Of a stretch of 24,866 nt of DNA, positions 1 through 8,859 are shown piece by piece. The notes below the pieces were generated by a model. That model was not told the origin of the DNA, made no database searches, and saw nothing but the letters and a program-made list of their open reading frames with translations. The DNA comes from an uncultured Lachnospiraceae bacterium (GTDB lineage Bacteria; Bacillota; Clostridia; Lachnospirales; Lachnospiraceae). Every line of letters begins with the position of its first letter. The first letter of the stretch is position 1. The position numbers and the translations under genes were made by a program. The stretch covers positions 1-24,866 of the forward strand of contig CAJTZH010000037.1 in NCBI GenBank assembly GCA_910584325.1, in the 5' to 3' direction.

Positions 1-1343
1 CTATATGCCTCGCAGTAAAAAATCTCCGTGAAAAGAAGCTGTCCGTAGGAGCATTTACCATACAGAGCCTTCGCCCGTTCCCTGCAAAAGAAATTGCCGC
101 GGTTTGCGAAAACGCGAAAGCTATTATTATTCTTGACCGCCAGGACAGCTTTTCTGCCTGCGGCGGCAGCATGACCACGGAAATAAAATCCGCTTTATAC
201 GACAGCGGCTGCAAGGCGCGCATTTATTCAAGAATTTATGGATTAGGAGGAATGGACTTTTATGTTACTGACGCTGAAGAAATCTTTATGCAGTGCATTA
301 GCGGCACTGCTAAATCTTTTGATTATTTTGGACAGTATTCTGGGGATGCTGCTGATATATTCCCTTCATACGCTAACCCGATACCAGAAATGGACACGAC
401 TCCAGCCTTAGACAGTTTTTCTGCCATGCCAAAACGCCTGGCGTCCGGTCATTCCGCATGTCCCGGCTGCGGGATTCCGGTCAATGTAAATCTGCTGCTG
501 TCTTCCATTCCGGGAAATGTTGTCCTGCTGTTCCACACTGGCTGCGGTATGGTCGTAACCACAAGTTACCCGAAAACGTCGTTTCGGGTGCCATATATTC
601 ATAATCTGTTTCAGAACGGTCCTGCAACCATGGCGGGCATCCTTGCTGCCTACAAAGAAATGCAGCGGCGCGGCGAATACCCTCACGGCAGAATCACATT
701 TGTCATGGTCAGCGGCGACGGCGGCATGGATATCGGTATGGGATGCGCGATTGCATCGGCTCTTCGAAACGACGGTTTTATCCTGTTTGAATACGATAAC
801 GGCGGTTATATGAATACCGGTTACCAGCAATCCTACTCCACGCCCAAAGGCGCGTTAAGCGCCACCAGCCACGCTCCGGGAAAAGAACTCAAAGGCGCCT
901 ACAAAAATACGCCGTTTATTCTTGCCGCTTCGGGAGCTTCTTACGTCGCAACCGTGGCGGAATGTAATGTAGCCGACTTTCGAAAAAAAGCGAAAAAAGC
1001 ATACGAGCGCACACAGAACGGAGAGTTCGCCTATATCAAGGCGCTTTCCGCCTGTCCGTTAAACTGGGGGGATACGCCGTCAACAGAACGGCAGAATATA
1101 GAAGCGGCAGTAAACAGTTGTTATTTTCCGCTTTACGAAATCGACAACGGAACTGTCAACGTAACGTACAACCCGGAAAAAAGCAACCGTAAATGCGATA
1201 TTTCGAAATGGTTCGCCTATATGAAGCGCACGCGCTATCTGTTGGAAGAAGAACACAGCGAGACGCTTCAAAGCATTCAGGCGGATGTGGATAAGCGCTG
1301 GAACACCCTGCTGTCGCTTGCCGAGTGGAGTAAGGGACGGTAA
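1..1343 (+). CDS. 2-oxoacid:ferredoxin oxidoreductase, fused alpha C-terminus and TPP-binding beta part (5' partial)
   Basis: The gene is open from the window edge (first full codon at base 3), giving 446 visible residues. The first ~125 residues resemble the C-terminal domain of the alpha subunit (LRPFP motif near residue 22). They run without a stop into a beta-type domain: CPGC (residues 153 and 156), GC (181), a TPP motif GDG (238-240) followed by DN about 25 residues on, and SACPLNW (Cys 351). The four Cys fit the [4Fe-4S] cluster of the beta subunit. The family oxidatively decarboxylates pyruvate or related 2-oxoacids to acyl-CoA, reducing ferredoxin. No ferredoxin-type 2x[4Fe-4S] domain lies between the two parts, unlike the usual one-chain clostridial PFOR, so this is more like fused alpha and beta subunits. 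The ATG at 171 is internal, because homology starts upstream of it. Substrate is not determined. Confidence 0.85.
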   Translation, partial: ICLAVKNLREKKLSVGAFTIQSLRPFPAKEIAAVCENAKAIIILDRQDSFSACGGSMTTEIKSALYDSGCKARIYSRIYGLGGMDFYVTDAEEIFMQCISGTAKSFDYFGQYSGDAADIFPSYANPIPEMDTTPALDSFSAMPKRLASGHSACPGCGIPVNVNLLLSSIPGNVVLLFHTGCGMVVTTSYPKTSFRVPYIHNLFQNGPATMAGILAAYKEMQRRGEYPHGRITFVMVSGDGGMDIGMGCAIASALRNDGFILFEYDNGGYMNTGYQQSYSTPKGALSATSHAPGKELKGAYKNTPFILAASGASYVATVAECNVADFRKKAKKAYERTQNGEFAYIKALSACPLNWGDTPSTERQNIEAAVNSCYFPLYEIDNGTVNVTYNPEKSNRKCDISKWFAYMKRTRYLLEEEHSETLQSIQADVDKRWNTLLSLAEWSKGR

Positions 1344-1358
1344 ATTCTATACCATCCC
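1334..1358. terminator. Hairpin spanning two convergent stop codons
   Basis: GGGACGGTA (1334-1342) and TACCATCCC (1350-1358) pair at 8 of 9 positions around a 7-nt loop. The hairpin covers both the TAA of the oxidoreductase and the TAG of the alaX-like gene, which are only 3 bp apart. Neither side has a long T run, so its action as a shared bidirectional terminator is inferred. Confidence 0.35.
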
Positions 1359-2534
1359 ATAAAGCAGTTCCCTGATTTCCTCAATAGAGGCAGACAACGC
1401 CCCCTGAACCATCGGCGGTTTTCCTCCTCCTTTTGCTCCGAAAACCCGTGAAAATGTCTGCGCTACCGATGTAACGTCCATTCTCCTGCTGCCGATAAGA
1501 TAGCGGTATCCCGCGCTGTCATTGCCGGAAAACGCACAACAGAGTCCTTCCGTCTTCTCCATCGCGAGATTGACGTACTCTCTCATCGCATTTGCCTCAA
1601 GCTCCTCCTCGCAGAGAATCACAAGCTGCGTATCGGGAATAATTTCATTTACCTTGTCGGCAACATGAACCGACATCAGTCTGGAAACTTTTGTCTTTTC
1701 CTTCAGGAATTGTTCCCGGAGCTTTGCCACCGCTTCCACAATTTCATCCGGCTTTGCGGAAAGCATATGCGAAATCTCAAATACTTCTTTCTCCTTAATA
1801 TTGTAATCTGCAAGCGCCCGGAAGCCGCATACCATCGTCACGCGCATGCCGCCTTTATAGCCGGCCGCATTCACAAGCTTGATAACGCCGACTTCGCCGG
1901 TTACCGCCACATGCGGAGCACAGCAGGCACAGATATCATATCCTTCAATAATTACAAGCCTTACCGCGCCCTTGATATCCATTTTACTGCGGTAATCCAT
2001 TGATTTTGCATCTTCACACGAAAGAAGGCGGCTCTCTACCACAATATTTTCCGTGATTGCCTTATTGGCTTTTTCTTCCACCCATCTCAGCTGCGCATCC
2101 GTCAGCACGCCGTTAAAATCCATTGTAACCGTGTCTTTTCCCAGATGAAATCCCACGTTATCAAAACCGAACTGACTATGTATGATTCCCGAAACAATAT
2201 GTTCGCCCGTATGCTGCTGCATTTTGTCAAAACGCTCCTGAAAATCAAGCATTCCCGTGACCACGCTTCCGGCTTCAACAGGCATATCCAGATAATGATA
2301 AATAACGCCGTCTTTTTCCTGAACGTCATATACCCTGATATATCCGTCAATGCTTCCGGTGTCTGCATACTGACCTCCGCCCTCCGGACAAAAAACCGTA
2401 CAGTCAAGTACCGCCGTATATCCCGTACCGTCTGCCAGTTCTTCACAGGAGAGAACCCTTGCCTCAAACGTCTTGCGGTAACTGTCATCATAATATAACC
2501 TTGCGTCTGTTTCCTTTAAATCTTTTTCTACCAT
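1347..2534 (-). CDS. Alanyl-tRNA editing protein, AlaX-L type with DHHA1 domain
   Basis: The 395-aa product matches free-standing relatives of the alanyl-tRNA synthetase editing domain, which hydrolyse Ser-tRNA(Ala) or Gly-tRNA(Ala). The N-terminal half has the Zn-binding HTGEH (His108, His112) and a second metal half with Cys204 and His208 (CCAPH). EGGGQ near residue 51 is typical of the N-terminal barrel. A central helical stretch (~245-285) leads to a C-terminal DHHA1 domain ending in GAKGGGKP (366-373). The length fits the long AlaX class. The ATG at 2534 is preceded by AAGAGGG. It converges on the oxidoreductase gene with a 3-bp gap and appears monocistronic. No catalytic residue seems missing. 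Confidence 0.88.
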   Translation of the reverse strand: MVEKDLKETDARLYYDDSYRKTFEARVLSCEELADGTGYTAVLDCTVFCPEGGGQYADTGSIDGYIRVYDVQEKDGVIYHYLDMPVEAGSVVTGMLDFQERFDKMQQHTGEHIVSGIIHSQFGFDNVGFHLGKDTVTMDFNGVLTDAQLRWVEEKANKAITENIVVESRLLSCEDAKSMDYRSKMDIKGAVRLVIIEGYDICACCAPHVAVTGEVGVIKLVNAAGYKGGMRVTMVCGFRALADYNIKEKEVFEISHMLSAKPDEIVEAVAKLREQFLKEKTKVSRLMSVHVADKVNEIIPDTQLVILCEEELEANAMREYVNLAMEKTEGLCCAFSGNDSAGYRYLIGSRRMDVTSVAQTFSRVFGAKGGGKPPMVQGALSASIEEIRELLYGMV

Positions 2535-2580
2535 GCTATACCCTCTTTAAAAATCTGCCCAAAACACCCATAATATAAAT

Positions 2581-2610
2581 AATATATCATAAATTCTACA
2601 GAAATTGCAA
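2581..2610 (-). promoter_or_regulatory. Candidate promoter of the alaX-like gene
   Basis: Reading leftward, TTGCAA (2605-2610) and TATATT (2581-2586) are separated by 18 bp, about 50 bp before the start codon. The match is moderate. It lies on the gene side of the 177-bp inverted-repeat element, so the element would not be in this transcript. Confidence 0.4.
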
Positions 2611-2643
2611 TCAAAATCGCGCATATTCTCAAAATTTTGCGTC

Positions 2644-2820
2644 AGGGAGTTTGTAAATTTTATTGATAGGTAAAAAGGTTCCCTCGCAAATAATGCGAGG
2701 GAAAAATTGCCTAAAAACGCACGCGGAAAACTTGTTTTCCGATTGCGTTTCTTGACAATTTGTCTATGCTGCCTCTGACAGCCAGACCTTTTACCTATCA
2801 ATAAAATTTACAAACTCCCT
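2644..2820. repeat. 177-bp element with ~35-bp terminal inverted repeats and two internal hairpins (MITE-like)
   Basis: The left arm (2644-2679, 36 nt) is the reverse complement of the right arm (2786-2820, 35 nt) except for one extra A. Inside is a perfect 10-bp hairpin (2679-2688 with 2694-2703, 5-nt loop). A second hairpin spans 2715-2750: 7 bp, a small internal mismatch, then 8 bp with a tiny loop. The element lies between the two divergent promoters and belongs to neither transcript. No target-site duplication is obvious. The size and arms suggest a miniature inverted-repeat transposable element. A regulatory cruciform or structured RNA remains possible. Confidence 0.8.
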
Positions 2821-2838
2821 AACCCCCCTGCAAGTCTC

Positions 2839-2867
2839 TTGAGCTCTTTACCGTTTCGTTGTATAAT
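2839..2867 (+). promoter_or_regulatory. Sigma-A type promoter of the DUF4317 gene
   Basis: TTGAGC (2839-2844) and a perfect TATAAT (2862-2867) are separated by 17 bp. The start codon lies about 40 bp downstream of the -10 box, with GATGAGGTG as ribosome site. Confidence 0.7.
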
Positions 2868-2909
2868 GGGAACTGTGTATTTAAGATACTGAAACGATGA
2901 GGTGTTACA

Positions 2910-4052
2910 ATGAATAAAAAAGAAATTGCAGAAATTAAAAAACAGTTTGACGCGGACAGGTGTTCCATCACGAAAATCTGCGGCTGCTACGTGAATCACG
3001 ACAAACAGATTAAGACGGAGCTGGAACAGGCGTTTCTTGCGCTGCCGCAGGAGGAAATGTTCAAATATTTTAACATTTTCAAGGGCACGCTTTCGGGTAC
3101 GCTTGGAAAGAATCTGATTAATATGGAATTTCCGCTTGATACGGAAGAGGAAGGCGGTACGCAGGAATTTCTGATGCGCCTGCGAAAAAGCGCTCTCAAA
3201 GATATGGATTTGGTTCACGAATTTTATCAGAAGATTATTGATAATTACAACTATGGTGAAAATTATTACATTATACTGGTTCACGCCGCATACGACGTAC
3301 CGGGCAGAGCGCGCGACGGTATGGAGATGGATGACGCGTCTGATACGGTTTACAGCCATATTCTGTGCAGTATCTGTCCCGTAAACCTTGCCAAAAGCGC
3401 TCTCTGCTACAATGAGGAACGCAACAGCATTGAGGAGCGCATCCGCGACTGGGTGGTGGACGCGCCTGCGCACGGTTTTCTGTTTCCGGCATTTAACGAG
3501 CGCACAACAGATATTCACGGACTGCTGTACTATTCGAAAAATCCCGAAACTTTGCAGCTTGAATTTATTGACCAAATGCTTGGCTGTGGCCAGCCTCTGA
3601 CTTCTAAGGGACAAAAAGAAGCGTTCCATACTATTATTGAAGAAACGCTCGGCGACAACTGCGATTTTGCAACAGTAAAGTCTATTCACGAAAATTTACA
3701 GGAAATTATGACGGAAAATCAGGATTCTCCGGCTCCCGTCCTATTTGAAAAAAACGACGTCAAGCGGCTTCTTGCTGTCAGCGGCGCAAGTGACGAACAG
3801 CTTGAAGAGTTTGATTCCTGTTTTGAAGAGTCTGTTGACGAAAAAGCCGTATTTGCTGCCGCCAATGTCGTAAATACCAGAAGTTTTGATATCAGAACGC
3901 CCGACGTTACCGTCAAGGTCAGTCCCGACAAGACACACCTCATTGAAACACGTGTCATTGACGGACGAACCTGTCTGGTCATCGAGGTCAGCGAAGCCGT
4001 GGAAGTAAACGGAATCAATATCCGCAGCTTCATACAGGACGGCTCCGACTGA
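2910..4052 (+). CDS. DUF4317 family protein
   Basis: The 380-aa soluble product resembles the DUF4317 family, uncharacterised proteins common in Lachnospiraceae and related Clostridia. The features used for the call are the N-terminal MNKKEIAEIKKQF, the ICGCYVN segment near residue 24, FKGTLSGTLGKNL near 58, and SICPVN around residue 153. There is no signal peptide, membrane segment or recognisable catalytic motif. The ATG at 2910 has an AGGTG ribosome site 5 nt upstream and a near-consensus promoter. It stands alone, diverging from the alaX-like gene and converging on the flippase gene. Function is unknown. Confidence 0.8.
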   Translation: MNKKEIAEIKKQFDADRCSITKICGCYVNHDKQIKTELEQAFLALPQEEMFKYFNIFKGTLSGTLGKNLINMEFPLDTEEEGGTQEFLMRLRKSALKDMDLVHEFYQKIIDNYNYGENYYIILVHAAYDVPGRARDGMEMDDASDTVYSHILCSICPVNLAKSALCYNEERNSIEERIRDWVVDAPAHGFLFPAFNERTTDIHGLLYYSKNPETLQLEFIDQMLGCGQPLTSKGQKEAFHTIIEETLGDNCDFATVKSIHENLQEIMTENQDSPAPVLFEKNDVKRLLAVSGASDEQLEEFDSCFEESVDEKAVFAAANVVNTRSFDIRTPDVTVKVSPDKTHLIETRVIDGRTCLVIEVSEAVEVNGINIRSFIQDGSD

Positions 4053-4101
4053 GCGGTTAGAGCGGTCACAAGAAAACCGGTTAAATAAAATTTCACTGCG
4101 C

Positions 4102-5670
4102 TTACGGTTTTTCCACATTCCCAAAGGCAGTCATCGGTCCGAAATACGTTACCATCGCTACAGCCAGCGCTGCAAGGACGGCGTACAGATTATTCTGCAA
4201 AACAGCGTAGATAAATTTGTACGCTCCCCATGTACAAAGTCCCATAAACAACGCGCAGGCTGTAGTGAGAGCAAACGTCCGCTTCCACTCCTGACGGTAG
4301 CCGATGGTTCTGCCGATTTCTATCATATTTAATATTCCCACAATCACCGGAAACGTCATGTATCCTATTACAAGAGCGTATGCGCCCATATCTGTAAAAT
4401 AAATCAATCCGCTCACAAGAATAAGGTGTAAAACAAGAGAAACCGCAGAATGAACCACCGGTTTTTTCATCTTATCAAGCGCCTGTAAAATGGAACTGCT
4501 GACCGTAGAAAGCGCGTAAAAGACAACGGCAGGACCGCCGACTCGAAGCATAATGCCTCCCGTCACATAATCAAGACGCGGAAAAATCAGCCGCACTATC
4601 GGTTCTCCGATTAGCATTAAACCAACGGCGGATGGAATTGCAATCATCATGTTAAACTTAATGACCGAATGAATCTTTTGCTTTACTTCATTCATGTCAT
4701 GAAGCGTAAAGGAACGCACAATGCTTGGAAGCGCGGAAGACGCTAACGCCGAGGCAATTCCCATCGGAATACTAATCATCAATACATAGATGGAATTATA
4801 GACGCCGGAGTTTCCCGAAATAACTTCGGAAGAAAATCCCTTCGCCGCCATAAGATTTCCAAATAAAATATCATCAAACACGGCGCTAATCTGATAAAAT
4901 GTCTGTCCCAGAATAATTGGAACCGCCGTAAATAAAATCATTTTGCAGATTTGCGCGCCGCTCTCTTGCCTGACCTGCGTACAAGAATCAACCTGCGCCA
5001 TAAACGCTCTTCTCCCTGCAAGATACCAGCAGACAACGCAAATCAGTCCTGCCAGCGCGCCAAAACACGTACCGAACGTTGCGCCCATTGCTCCGTATCC
5101 CGTGATATTGGCAGAACCGGCATGAGCATTAACGAGAATCAGCGCGGCAGCGATGCTGACGACGGCATTAACAATCTGTTCAAAAACCTGCGAAACGGCA
5201 GTCGGCACCATATTTGCGTGTCCCTGAAAAAAACCGCGGACAACACCAAGCAGCGCAACAATAAAGATTGTCGGCGCCAAAACACGCAAAGGAAGTTCAA
5301 TTCCCGCATAACCGGTATACACATAGTCCGCAAGCCAGTCCGCGCCGAAAAAAATCACAAGCGCCGCCAGACCGCCCGAACAACAGGCAAAAAGCAGAGA
5401 ATAGACAAAAATCCTTCTGGTACTGCGAAACTCTTTTTTAGTCAAACTTGCCGCAACCATCTTGGAAACCGCCATCGGAAGTCCGTAAGAAGACAGGATA
5501 AGCGCAATATTATATACGTTAAACGCGACGGAATAAACGCCGTTTCCCTCGTCGCCGATAATATTGGCAAGCGGAATCCGGTAAATCATTCCTATTATTC
5601 GCACCACAATTCCTGCCACCGCAAGAATTGTTCCCTGCCTTAACAGATTATTCCTCGTCTCTTCACTCAT
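4102..5670 (-). CDS. Polysaccharide biosynthesis/SpoVB-like lipid flippase (MOP superfamily)
   Basis: The 522-aa protein is almost wholly hydrophobic, with about 14 predicted membrane segments. It begins RQGTILAVAGIVVRIIGMIYRIPLA and contains GVYSVAFNVYNIALILSSYGLP, a pattern typical of the SpoVB/MurJ-like branch of the MOP superfamily, which flips undecaprenyl-linked precursors across the membrane. It is the last gene of a four-gene leftward operon: its ATG directly follows the TAA of the upstream gene, with an AGAGG ribosome site inside that gene. With a glycosyltransferase first in the operon, it probably moves a lipid-linked glycan or cell-wall precursor. The substrate cannot be told from sequence, and lipid II is possible. 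Confidence 0.85.
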   Translation of the reverse strand: MSEETRNNLLRQGTILAVAGIVVRIIGMIYRIPLANIIGDEGNGVYSVAFNVYNIALILSSYGLPMAVSKMVAASLTKKEFRSTRRIFVYSLLFACCSGGLAALVIFFGADWLADYVYTGYAGIELPLRVLAPTIFIVALLGVVRGFFQGHANMVPTAVSQVFEQIVNAVVSIAAALILVNAHAGSANITGYGAMGATFGTCFGALAGLICVVCWYLAGRRAFMAQVDSCTQVRQESGAQICKMILFTAVPIILGQTFYQISAVFDDILFGNLMAAKGFSSEVISGNSGVYNSIYVLMISIPMGIASALASSALPSIVRSFTLHDMNEVKQKIHSVIKFNMMIAIPSAVGLMLIGEPIVRLIFPRLDYVTGGIMLRVGGPAVVFYALSTVSSSILQALDKMKKPVVHSAVSLVLHLILVSGLIYFTDMGAYALVIGYMTFPVIVGILNMIEIGRTIGYRQEWKRTFALTTACALFMGLCTWGAYKFIYAVLQNNLYAVLAALAVAMVTYFGPMTAFGNVEKP

Positions 5671-6744
5671 TTACTCTAAATCCTCTTTATTTTCCATAAT
5701 AAAATCCGCCAGATACCATGTGCCGCCCTTCTTGATATATGTACAGACAAGTTTGGTATCATAACTGATGCTGCGCGTTTTTCTGTACGTCACATTCAGC
5801 GTATAGCTTGCTTCGCAGCTAAAGCAGTCTTCGCTGTACCGGACAAAATTTCCGATAGTCTCATTTGTAAACGTATAATTATATTCTTCCCCAACAAGAT
5901 ATGCCCATACCGCAGGAATATTACTGACATATTCTTTTGCCTTTCCTACCATATAGCTCTGCAGTCTCGAAAGGCTGCCTTTGTTAATAATATACGCGCC
6001 AAACTCTCTTGTCATTGCCGTAATTCTTCCCGCTGTCTGGCTTTTTAATTCCTCGTCCGTACCGAAGTCATAAAAAACCGTATATTCCCCGCTTTCGGCT
6101 TTGTAAATATTTTCACCGTTGACTTCGATTTCCGGCATACACGCCAGATGCTCCATCGTATATATCTTATATCCTGGCACGTTTTCCACAAACTCGGAAA
6201 TATTTTTGGTAAGCGCAGCCGGTTCTTCTGATGTCCGGTACGATTCGTCAATCACTCTGCCGTTTACAAAAACCACGGCGTCAAGCGGCGCCTTTACCGT
6301 CACGTCAAAAAATTCCAGCCCGTACCCCGCAAACGACACATCCGACAGTTCCCACACACAAAATCCGTGACCGTTCTTGCCGCTTTCGGTAAACGACGCC
6401 GTTGCAATCACATTTTCCCCCGCCAGCACGTCATATACCGGCGCGCTGTTCGTATAAGCTCCGGCACGCTTGCGGTAGGAAAGTTCCCCGTCCGCTACCG
6501 ACGCGCAGATTCTGTCCGCGACCGCCTCTTTATCCTCGTATTCGTGAAGCTTTAACGGAAATTTCGCGTATAATGTTCTGATATTATTTTCGTCAAAATC
6601 CGTTAAATGCTTTTCCATATTTACGTCGGGAATACTCGCTTCATAATCAATCAAAAGCCCCCATACATAATACAGCCCTGCTCCGATTGCCATTATTAAG
6701 ACAAGGGAATAAACAAGCAGAAAAATCCGAAATCGTTTTTTCAT
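5671..6744 (-). CDS. Unknown membrane-anchored extracytoplasmic protein
   Basis: The 357-aa product has one N-terminal membrane segment (about residues 6-30, after a KKRFR start) and then a soluble, probably extracytoplasmic region. I do not recognise a domain. The last ~100 residues (SYTLNVTYRKT ... GGTWYLADF) look like the end of an NTF2-like fold (strands finishing in a W-Y-aromatic motif), which is a guess. The ATG overlaps the stop of the upstream glycosidase gene by 4 nt (ATGA), and the stop abuts the flippase ATG, so it is translationally tied to both. That position suggests an accessory part of the glycan assembly or export machinery. Confidence 0.75.
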   Translation of the reverse strand: MKKRFRIFLLVYSLVLIMAIGAGLYYVWGLLIDYEASIPDVNMEKHLTDFDENNIRTLYAKFPLKLHEYEDKEAVADRICASVADGELSYRKRAGAYTNSAPVYDVLAGENVIATASFTESGKNGHGFCVWELSDVSFAGYGLEFFDVTVKAPLDAVVFVNGRVIDESYRTSEEPAALTKNISEFVENVPGYKIYTMEHLACMPEIEVNGENIYKAESGEYTVFYDFGTDEELKSQTAGRITAMTREFGAYIINKGSLSRLQSYMVGKAKEYVSNIPAVWAYLVGEEYNYTFTNETIGNFVRYSEDCFSCEASYTLNVTYRKTRSISYDTKLVCTYIKKGGTWYLADFIMENKEDLE

Positions 6745-7751
6745 TGTTCAGACACACCTCCTACCAGAAAAGCTGTAGGACATTCCCTTGCCCCCCACGG
6801 GGAATACGGATGGTTGATAATCTTTCCGTTATGGCATATCTGTGTCGACGTTCCTCCGTCCATAGTCGAAGCATTGACCGCCCCATATTCATTCATAATA
6901 TTTATCAAATCCGAAAACGAAGCGCCCAGACTGTTTGCCTGTCTTCCGTCAATCGCAAGAAATAAAACGGCGCCGTCGGCACGCTGTCCGATTGCCGTCC
7001 GCGGATTCAGTCCTCCGCCGACACCCGCTACGTCCTGTAATTCTCCATTTATAATAAGAAACGGACCGATACTGCTGTTGATATTCACCGCGTCGCGTAT
7101 GCCCAGGTCAAGCGCCTCCTGACCGGTCATATTACCTACCACCAGTACATTATCCTCAGTAAAACCCGTTACATGATATTTGCCCGAAACGTCGCCGTAA
7201 ACCATCTTTCCCTGAGAGACTACAAGCCCTACCGGTTTTGCGGTACTTGTCTGTTCCCCGTCCACAAACTCGCCGCCGTTGATGCCTGCCACCGCGTCAT
7301 AGCGTTTGCACATCGCGTCAACACGCATTCCGTCACCGTCTCCAAACACAGGAACCGTCCCCACAAATACACGCGCAGGGTCGCGGATAATCATCAGCTT
7401 GCCCGTATACGTCGCCCCGCTGATATCAACCACTTCAATATCCGGCATCTCCTCCTGTTCTTCCTTCGCCACATTCGCATTGACCATTGTCGTATCCGTA
7501 ACTGCAGTCGCCTCTTTAACGGAGTTATTCTCCGTAATTGCCTCAATCTCTTCCGGCGTATAAAACCACCCGGCAAGGAAACCGATAGCGCTTGTCTCTC
7601 TTACTGACATTACAAAAAGCTCCCCTGCCTTTTTTGAAGGTCCGTAAACAAGCACGCACATGAGCGCGTAGATGCCGCCAACGAGTATCACAACGGTAAC
7701 AAGCAGCGTTATCATAATCCTGCCCAGCCATTTCCCTATATTCTTTATCAT
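6741..7751 (-). CDS. Phosphodiester glycosidase (NAGPA domain) family protein
   Basis: The 336-aa product has an N-terminal membrane anchor (residues ~12-34), a linker, and a C-terminal NAGPA (DUF2233-like) domain from about residue 105. Characteristic parts are AGINGGEF, NPRTAIGQ, LFLAIDGRQ and the STMDGGTSTQ motif near the end. The family includes the enzyme that removes GlcNAc from phosphodiester-linked sugars; bacterial members act on cell-surface or spore glycans. The ATG at 7751 has AAGAGG 8 nt upstream. It lies 15 nt after the glycosyltransferase gene and overlaps the next gene by 4 nt, so it likely trims or remodels the glycan made by this operon. Confidence 0.87.
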   Translation of the reverse strand: MIKNIGKWLGRIMITLLVTVVILVGGIYALMCVLVYGPSKKAGELFVMSVRETSAIGFLAGWFYTPEEIEAITENNSVKEATAVTDTTMVNANVAKEEQEEMPDIEVVDISGATYTGKLMIIRDPARVFVGTVPVFGDGDGMRVDAMCKRYDAVAGINGGEFVDGEQTSTAKPVGLVVSQGKMVYGDVSGKYHVTGFTEDNVLVVGNMTGQEALDLGIRDAVNINSSIGPFLIINGELQDVAGVGGGLNPRTAIGQRADGAVLFLAIDGRQANSLGASFSDLINIMNEYGAVNASTMDGGTSTQICHNGKIINHPYSPWGARECPTAFLVGGVSEQ

Positions 7752-7766
7752 ACCATTAACCTCTTA

Positions 7767-8819
7767 CTATTTATTTCGAAATACCCATGCCCTCTGGAAC
7801 TGAAAGCTTATCAAAAACAGGAAGGTATCAATTACCGCCTTACTGACGACTGTCAATATAGTTCCCAACGAAAGGAAATGATTGACCGCATAAACCAGCA
7901 CATAGGACAAAAACATCTGAACCACGCATAAGATATAATACCGTACAATCGTGCTTTTCATACCGTCCTTTGAATCAAATACCGCTTTCCTGTTGAAATT
8001 ATAATTATAAAAAGAAGAGCAGACACGGGCAGTCACTGTTGACACAAGAATACTCATCTGGTTCCCCAATCCCGCAGTCAGCAGCTTTAAAACCGCAAAC
8101 AGCCCTAAATCAAGAAGACAGGACGACAAAGAGCCAAATACAAATTTTAAAATTATCTTATAAATCTGAAACGAATCCCTGATTGGATGAAAATGCGTCG
8201 TCGCGTTCTCGTCTATGTAGACGGTCTGTATGGAAACTTCCCTGTAGGGAATGGATGCTCTTTTAAATGTCAGCAGCATATTCGTTTCATACTCAAACCG
8301 TTCCCCTTCCACACGGCACATTTCCTCAAGATACCTCGCCGGAATCGCCCGCAGTCCTGTCTGTGTGTCAGAGATTTTCATTCCGCAGGCAAACCGGAAC
8401 ACGGCGCTTGTCAGGTGATTCCCGAAACGGCTTTTAGGCGGCACGTCTTTTCCCGAAAAATCACGGACGCCAAGAATGACCGCGTCCTGATGCTTCCTCA
8501 TTGCTTCCATGCACGCGTATATATCATCCGCACGATGTTGATTGTCCCCGTCTACCGTAATCACCCCTTCTGTCTGCTTACGCTCTCTGAGACAATACTC
8601 AAACGCAGTCTTTAACGCCCTTCCCTTTCCTTTATTGACTTCGTGCGTCAAAACCGTACATTCCCTGTACCCGGATGCTTCCCAAAACGGCTGCAGATGC
8701 TTGTCATCGCTTCCGTCATTAACGAGAACAATATCCGTAAACCCCTTATCCACCAAGGATTTCACCACCATCATCAGCTTTTCATCCGGATTGAGTGATG
8801 GAATGACTATGGTAATCAT
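7767..8819 (-). CDS. Family 2 glycosyltransferase fused to a GtrA-like membrane domain
   Basis: The 350-aa protein starts MITIVIPSLNPDEKL, a GT-A fold start. The ATG at 8819 is chosen over an upstream in-frame ATG (8876) because GGGAGG lies 9 nt before it and the fold begins there. VNDGSDD and VDGDNQHRADD supply nucleotide-sugar and metal-binding acidic residues, and QTGLRAIP is typical of polyprenyl-phosphate glycosyltransferases. From about residue 225 four membrane segments form a GtrA-like domain, ending FQFQRAWVF. Such fusions load a sugar on undecaprenyl phosphate and may flip it. It is the first gene of the four-gene operon and probably makes the lipid-linked substrate. Confidence 0.88.
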   Translation of the reverse strand: MITIVIPSLNPDEKLMMVVKSLVDKGFTDIVLVNDGSDDKHLQPFWEASGYRECTVLTHEVNKGKGRALKTAFEYCLRERKQTEGVITVDGDNQHRADDIYACMEAMRKHQDAVILGVRDFSGKDVPPKSRFGNHLTSAVFRFACGMKISDTQTGLRAIPARYLEEMCRVEGERFEYETNMLLTFKRASIPYREVSIQTVYIDENATTHFHPIRDSFQIYKIILKFVFGSLSSCLLDLGLFAVLKLLTAGLGNQMSILVSTVTARVCSSFYNYNFNRKAVFDSKDGMKSTIVRYYILCVVQMFLSYVLVYAVNHFLSLGTILTVVSKAVIDTFLFLISFQFQRAWVFRNK

Positions 8820-8859
8820 AATTATTTTCCTCCCGTATAAAATAAAAATCAATACATCA

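Noticed and set aside
2547..2801. 84-aa leftward open frame
   Set aside because: It lies almost entirely in the inverted-repeat element, has no ribosome site, and the sequence is explained by the hairpins.
2808..3689. 293-aa leftward open frame
   Set aside because: Antisense shadow of the DUF4317 gene, which has its own promoter and ribosome site.
4053..4101. Terminator between DUF4317 and flippase genes
   Set aside because: Only a 5-bp CGGTT/AACCG pairing with no T tract was found.
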